Part shown: piece after piece, positions 61,111 to 64,000 of the stretch
How the letters are laid out: every line of letters starts with the position of its first letter
Numbering within the stretch: position 1 is the stretch's first letter
Source: Serripes groenlandicus
Taxonomy: Eukaryota > Mollusca > Bivalvia > Cardiida > Cardiidae
Assembly: GCA_031761405.1 (NCBI GenBank)
Contig: JASEVX010000008.1
Span: 71,085,257 to 71,149,256 of the forward strand
Reading direction: 5' to 3'
Length of the DNA: 64,000 bases
Made by a program: the position numbers and the translations under genes
The notes under the pieces: generated by a model
Told to the model about the DNA's origin: nothing
Seen by the model: the letters and a program-made list of their open reading frames with translations, nothing else
Databases searched by the model: none

Positions 61111-62324
61111 CTCATGCGTTTCAACCCTGGCTTGCCCATGGATTATTTCCGGTAATTGACCAATACAAGTCATCGTGACTATCCTCTTCGTATTCCACTG
61201 ATTGGCTAAAAAGGTATTTGTGAGCAAGTAGCCAGTTGCCAGGGCAGACTGTTGTATGAAGTACCGGTCTGAGAAAACCAGAATCAAACATCGTAATGAT
61301 AACTGGCAGTTATTATATATCTGTAAAACCGTTGGAAACGACATCAAACAATCATCAGTAGAATATGAGATATTAGTCTTTCAAATGTGTACATTTTACT
61401 TGAAACAATATACATGTATAACTGAACATGCATAAAAAGAGAGTATAATTTCGGTAGCGTATCTAAATGTGGATTATGCTTGGGACGACTATTGTATGGA
61501 GTACTGATGTGAGAAATACAGGAAACACATGGATAAATGAACTGAACGCCGTGATAAGATTGATTTTGTTCTCAGCTTTCAGGTATGTACTTGTTATTGT
61601 TCACTCCACCATAACTCAAATATTACTTTCTAAAAATCACATGTTACAGAGTAGCTTCCTTAATATGTGTTATATATCTGCACATTTTCAGGCGCAAATA
61701 CATGCAGATTGTTGCGCGCAAATACAGTAGATGGTTTGAAATTCCGCATTTGACTGGTCAAATCCAATACCAAAAATGGTAATGGTACGTGAAGTATGAT
61801 GTGATGTCATTTAAAAAATAAGAGCACGTCATTGGTATTAAACAGAAATCCCACGCCTCGTAGTGCAATACAAGTCCATGTATCGCCACTTATATGTAAT
61901 GTTCAATCTCATTAAAATAAGAACAAAACAACTTCTATGTACGTATATACGAGCGTGCGAGTAAAGATCTGATTTTAATGAGAGTGATATAATGTTAGAA
62001 CTTAGAAGAGACAATGTTGTGATTTTTTGTTATCGATCTTAATTCGGCCTAAGATATCTTAGCCAATAAATCATACCTACTTGAGTCACGACTGGAGATT
62101 TGGCTTTTTCTTTCGTAATCGGAGAGTGAAGACCCAGGTTAGCCATTGTATATGCGAATTATCATAAGAGACATTGATGTACTTTTTTGACGAACACCGA
62201 GACATGCAGCCTTGCGGGGTTCACCTTAATGCCCCATTATTATATTCCATTACCCTCATGTATCCAGAACCCAAATCGTAACATGCAACATATTTATAGT
62301 CAGTGGGTTGGTTGTAAGACCTAC
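61111..62324 (-). other. Intron 1, 5' part: non-coding
   Basis: Unique AT-rich sequence with a SINE-tail fragment (61467-61575, 'gaactgaacgccgtgataag') and no other recognised element. A 114-codon minus-strand frame (61003-61347) runs into the minisatellite and shows no domain. Confidence 0.5.
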
Positions 62325-62428
62325 TTGTCCGCTAGCATCCCGACGGCGAAGTCCCCCATCTGTACCCCAAAATAGAAAAACATTGAAATGTGGGCCGTCT
62401 TCAAGGCATCATTGCAAACCAAGTTCAT
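62325..62428 (-). CDS. SLC22-like transporter, visible exon 1 (TM2, MFS motif A)
   Basis: The exon begins after 'cccttacag' in phase 0 and ends at AA|GTAGGT in phase 2. It encodes MNLVCNDALKTAHIS, equivalent to the family's 'W.LVC....' segment at the end of the large extracellular loop. Then come TM2 (about FFYFGVQMGDFAVGML) and the start of motif A, LADN, completed as LGRR by the next exon. The MFS motif A (G-x3-D-x2-G-R-R) is complete across the junction, as expected for a working transporter. The Met at the start is internal in all relatives and is not taken as the translation start. Confidence 0.85.
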
Positions 62429-62685
62429 CTGTAAGGGAAACATATTAACTAAGTTATTCTGGAAATGAAAAAAGGTTAATAAAGTGTATCTGTAATATAA
62501 ACCGGAAAAACAGGTTAACCAAGTTATTTCGTAAAGGGAAACAGATAAACCAAGATAATTCGTATAAGGAACCACTAAATGAACCACATCAGAAGGAAAG
62601 TGATCTTATTGTATCAGCGTACACTAAGTATGCATAACACCAGACCCTTGTATTCGAGTCACGCCACACGAAAATCAACCTTCAA

Positions 62686-62925
62686 GTTGATTGATTGTTT
62701 GAATTGGATTTAATGCCGTTTTCAACAATGTTTCCGTCGTCAAATCACGGCGGCCAGTTCACCTACTCTGGCTTCCACACACCAGTCCATTTGTGGAAGA
62801 TGACTGGCACTAATCACAGTGACTTTAATCAAACGTCGGAAATCATGTTGGCCGAGCTTGGGTTCGAACTCACAACCCCTCGATTGACAGCCCGCGTCGC
62901 TACCGACTGGGCTACCGGGGCTCGG
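62686..62925 (-). mobile_element. tRNA-derived SINE, near full length
   Basis: On the minus strand the head has the A-box-like TAGCCCAGTCGGTAG (62900-62914) and 'gagttcgaaccc' as B box (about 62859-62870). The body is about 120 bp. The tail 'ttgttgaaaacggcattaaa' and 'tccaattcaaacaatcaatc' is homologous to the tail of the 44942 SINE although the heads differ. Confidence 0.75.
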
Positions 62926-63449
62926 CCCAACCCTTCAGAATAGAATTATTGGAATAAACGACAAAGTTGCAAAATGTTATAGTCGAGTTATGGTCTTGGT
63001 TTGCAACAGGCTTACTGATTATTCGTATGCTAATCTGAATCTCCGCTGGTCGCAAAGTCTCGAGAGTTGGGTTTCTCGTCATATGAAAGACCGAGTTAAA
63101 TATTTGCTTTTTGGCGACAAAATGGAATTGACTAATTATTTTATTGAAGCATTTCTAACCAACCAAATGCCAATCAACCAAACATGGTTGTTAGTAGTTT
63201 ACATGTGCTATAAACGTACGTGTACACTGTTAAGCTTGCTTAGAACTACACATTTAATCAGACAATATTGGTGGAAAAAAGTAACACCCACCCCGACCCC
63301 CTCAAACAAAGGTGGTGTAAATAAATTGGACTGTGCATAAATATATGGTAAAGACAGTTTGACCATATGCCAACTTATTTCTTACTTGGTTTGTATAATT
63401 GTGTATTTGTTTATTTGATGGAAGATAGCATTGCATACTCATCATCTGA

Positions 63450-63632
63450 AGCCTCTGCACCAGACGACTTTTGAAAACATTGTGACCAATAGAAAAAATG
63501 CTCAAAACGAGCAAATTCGCCTTTTGTCACAATGTTTTCAACATGTTTCAGTAATTAAATATAATATTTATAGAGAGTTTCCGTGTTTTTGCTTAGATGA
63601 TTGCAAAGTCTTCTGCTGCAGAATTAGGGACA
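63450..63632. mobile_element. MITE-like element with perfect 16 bp internal palindrome
   Basis: TTGAAAACATTGTGAC (63471-63486) and GTCACAATGTTTTCAA (63526-63541) are perfect inverted repeats around 'atgctcaaaacgagcaa'. The outer ends 'cctctgcaccagac' and 'gtcttctgctgcag' pair imperfectly. Same family as 51584-51804. Confidence 0.65.
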
Positions 63633-64000
63633 TTAGTGATAATTATATTATTTCCCTTGTCAGATAAAGACCAAGGAAGACCAAATAGTTGGTAGGTCCT
63701 TTAAGTTGGAATCCTTTGTCTTTATCGCTATTTCGCAATGAGATATTGCAATTACTCTGTACACATTAATCATAAATGTGTTAATTAAAGTGATGATTCA
63801 AATTTACATAGCAGTGTTTAAATAAAACAAATGTGGAATTACTAATCAATCTAATAACAGCCAAGAAAATGCAATTATAAGTGCACCATCCAGTGCAAAG
63901 AAACCAATGATAAAAACAGAGGAAACCAAATGATAGGACCTAGCTAGATTCAGAGAGTATTAAAGGGAGATAACTGACCGATAACTCAGCATTAGGACTG

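Larger units (their letters stand above)
46846..62428 (-). other. SLC22-family transporter gene, 7 exons visible, 5' end missing
   Basis: Seven exons on the minus strand join in frame. Their lengths are 104, 128, 169, 213, 227, 182 and 162 nt, totalling 1185 nt: 394 codons and a stop. Every intron has GT..AG ends and every phase matches. The product spans TM2 to the C terminus of a 12-TM major facilitator transporter. SLC22 proteins are usually about 540-560 residues, so about 150 N-terminal residues (TM1 and the large extracellular loop) are missing, coming from one or more exons above 62428. Family hallmarks are GMLADNLGRR after TM2, VPECARWL after TM6, DRIGRR between TM8 and TM9, AELAPTVVRN after TM10 and LPETLNQKLPDTIEE after TM12. 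SLC22 members move organic cations, anions, zwitterions or carnitine across the plasma membrane; the substrate here cannot be told from sequence. All six introns carry minisatellites. Confidence 0.9.
62429..64000. other. Upstream region, no exon recognised
   Basis: The region was searched on the minus strand for the missing N-terminal SLC22 exon, without success. It holds a SINE (62686-62925), a MITE (63450-63632) and AT-rich DNA. A 116-codon plus-strand frame (62990-63340) has no domain. Three degenerate repeats of 'aaccaagttatt' with 'aaggraa' occur at 62440-62580. Confidence 0.5.

Noticed and set aside
57080..61347. Long minus-strand frames (up to 168 codons) with a repeating Thr-Asp-Tyr-Arg-His motif
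   Set aside because: A 31 bp unit with no stops gives open frames in all phases. They lie inside an intron.
62990..63340. 116-codon plus-strand frame upstream of the transporter
   Set aside because: No domain, low-complexity end, and unlike any part of an SLC22 N terminus on either strand.

Overview
The window is eukaryotic, AT-rich and repeat-dominated, and looks like a marine mollusc, possibly a bivalve. This is an inference from four things: the constantly repeated word GTTATCTCCC (reverse complement also near the right end at 63963), tRNA-derived SINEs with a tail of the form 'gccgt..(g)aaa.cggcgtaaa-cccaat', a dense set of small foldback elements, and an intron-rich metazoan gene. No bacterial-style genes, rRNA, intact tRNA or CRISPR are present.

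Positions 1-41247 are one tandem array that enters from the left edge. Its unit is a 1.0-1.3 kb non-coding element; I counted 34 copies of a fixed right-end block. A complete unit has a left hairpin built on CGATTCCC, a T-rich stretch with (TTA)n, several 156-157 bp blocks, several 133 bp blocks, and then the complementary GGGAATCG followed by a short terminal stem-loop and CTAG. Subterminal inverted repeats plus a terminal stem-loop, a microsatellite and tandem core repeats resemble non-autonomous Helentron/HINE ('pearl'-like) rolling-circle elements; this class assignment is an inference. The array has higher-order structure: a six-unit 6594 bp period (about 4711-19790), then an approximately 8.1 kb block repeated at a 9398 bp offset (20489-28590 and 29887-37989). 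Each of those two large copies carries a second, related element (27264-28478 and 36663-37877) whose ends differ in sequence but keep the same pairing and layout. None of the many short open frames in the array is credible as a gene. The array stops at a foldback sequence at about 41252.

Positions 41346-46800 are ordinary intergenic sequence with SINEs, MITE-like palindromes, a paired CRE motif and one possible terminal exon of a cysteine-rich peptide (43851-44049, plus strand).

Positions 46846-62428, minus strand, hold the main real gene: seven exons of an SLC22-family (organic ion/carnitine type) major facilitator transporter. The exons join in frame (1185 nt, 394 codons plus stop) with matching splice phases, and run from just before TM2 to the stop codon; the N-terminal exon(s) lie outside the window or were not recognised. 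All six introns contain their own, different minisatellite (31, 45, 146, 29, 61 and 51 bp units). Two of these repeats have copied the adjacent 3' splice site, so decoy acceptors stand in tandem before the true exon. The rest, to 64000, is intergenic or upstream sequence with one SINE and one MITE.
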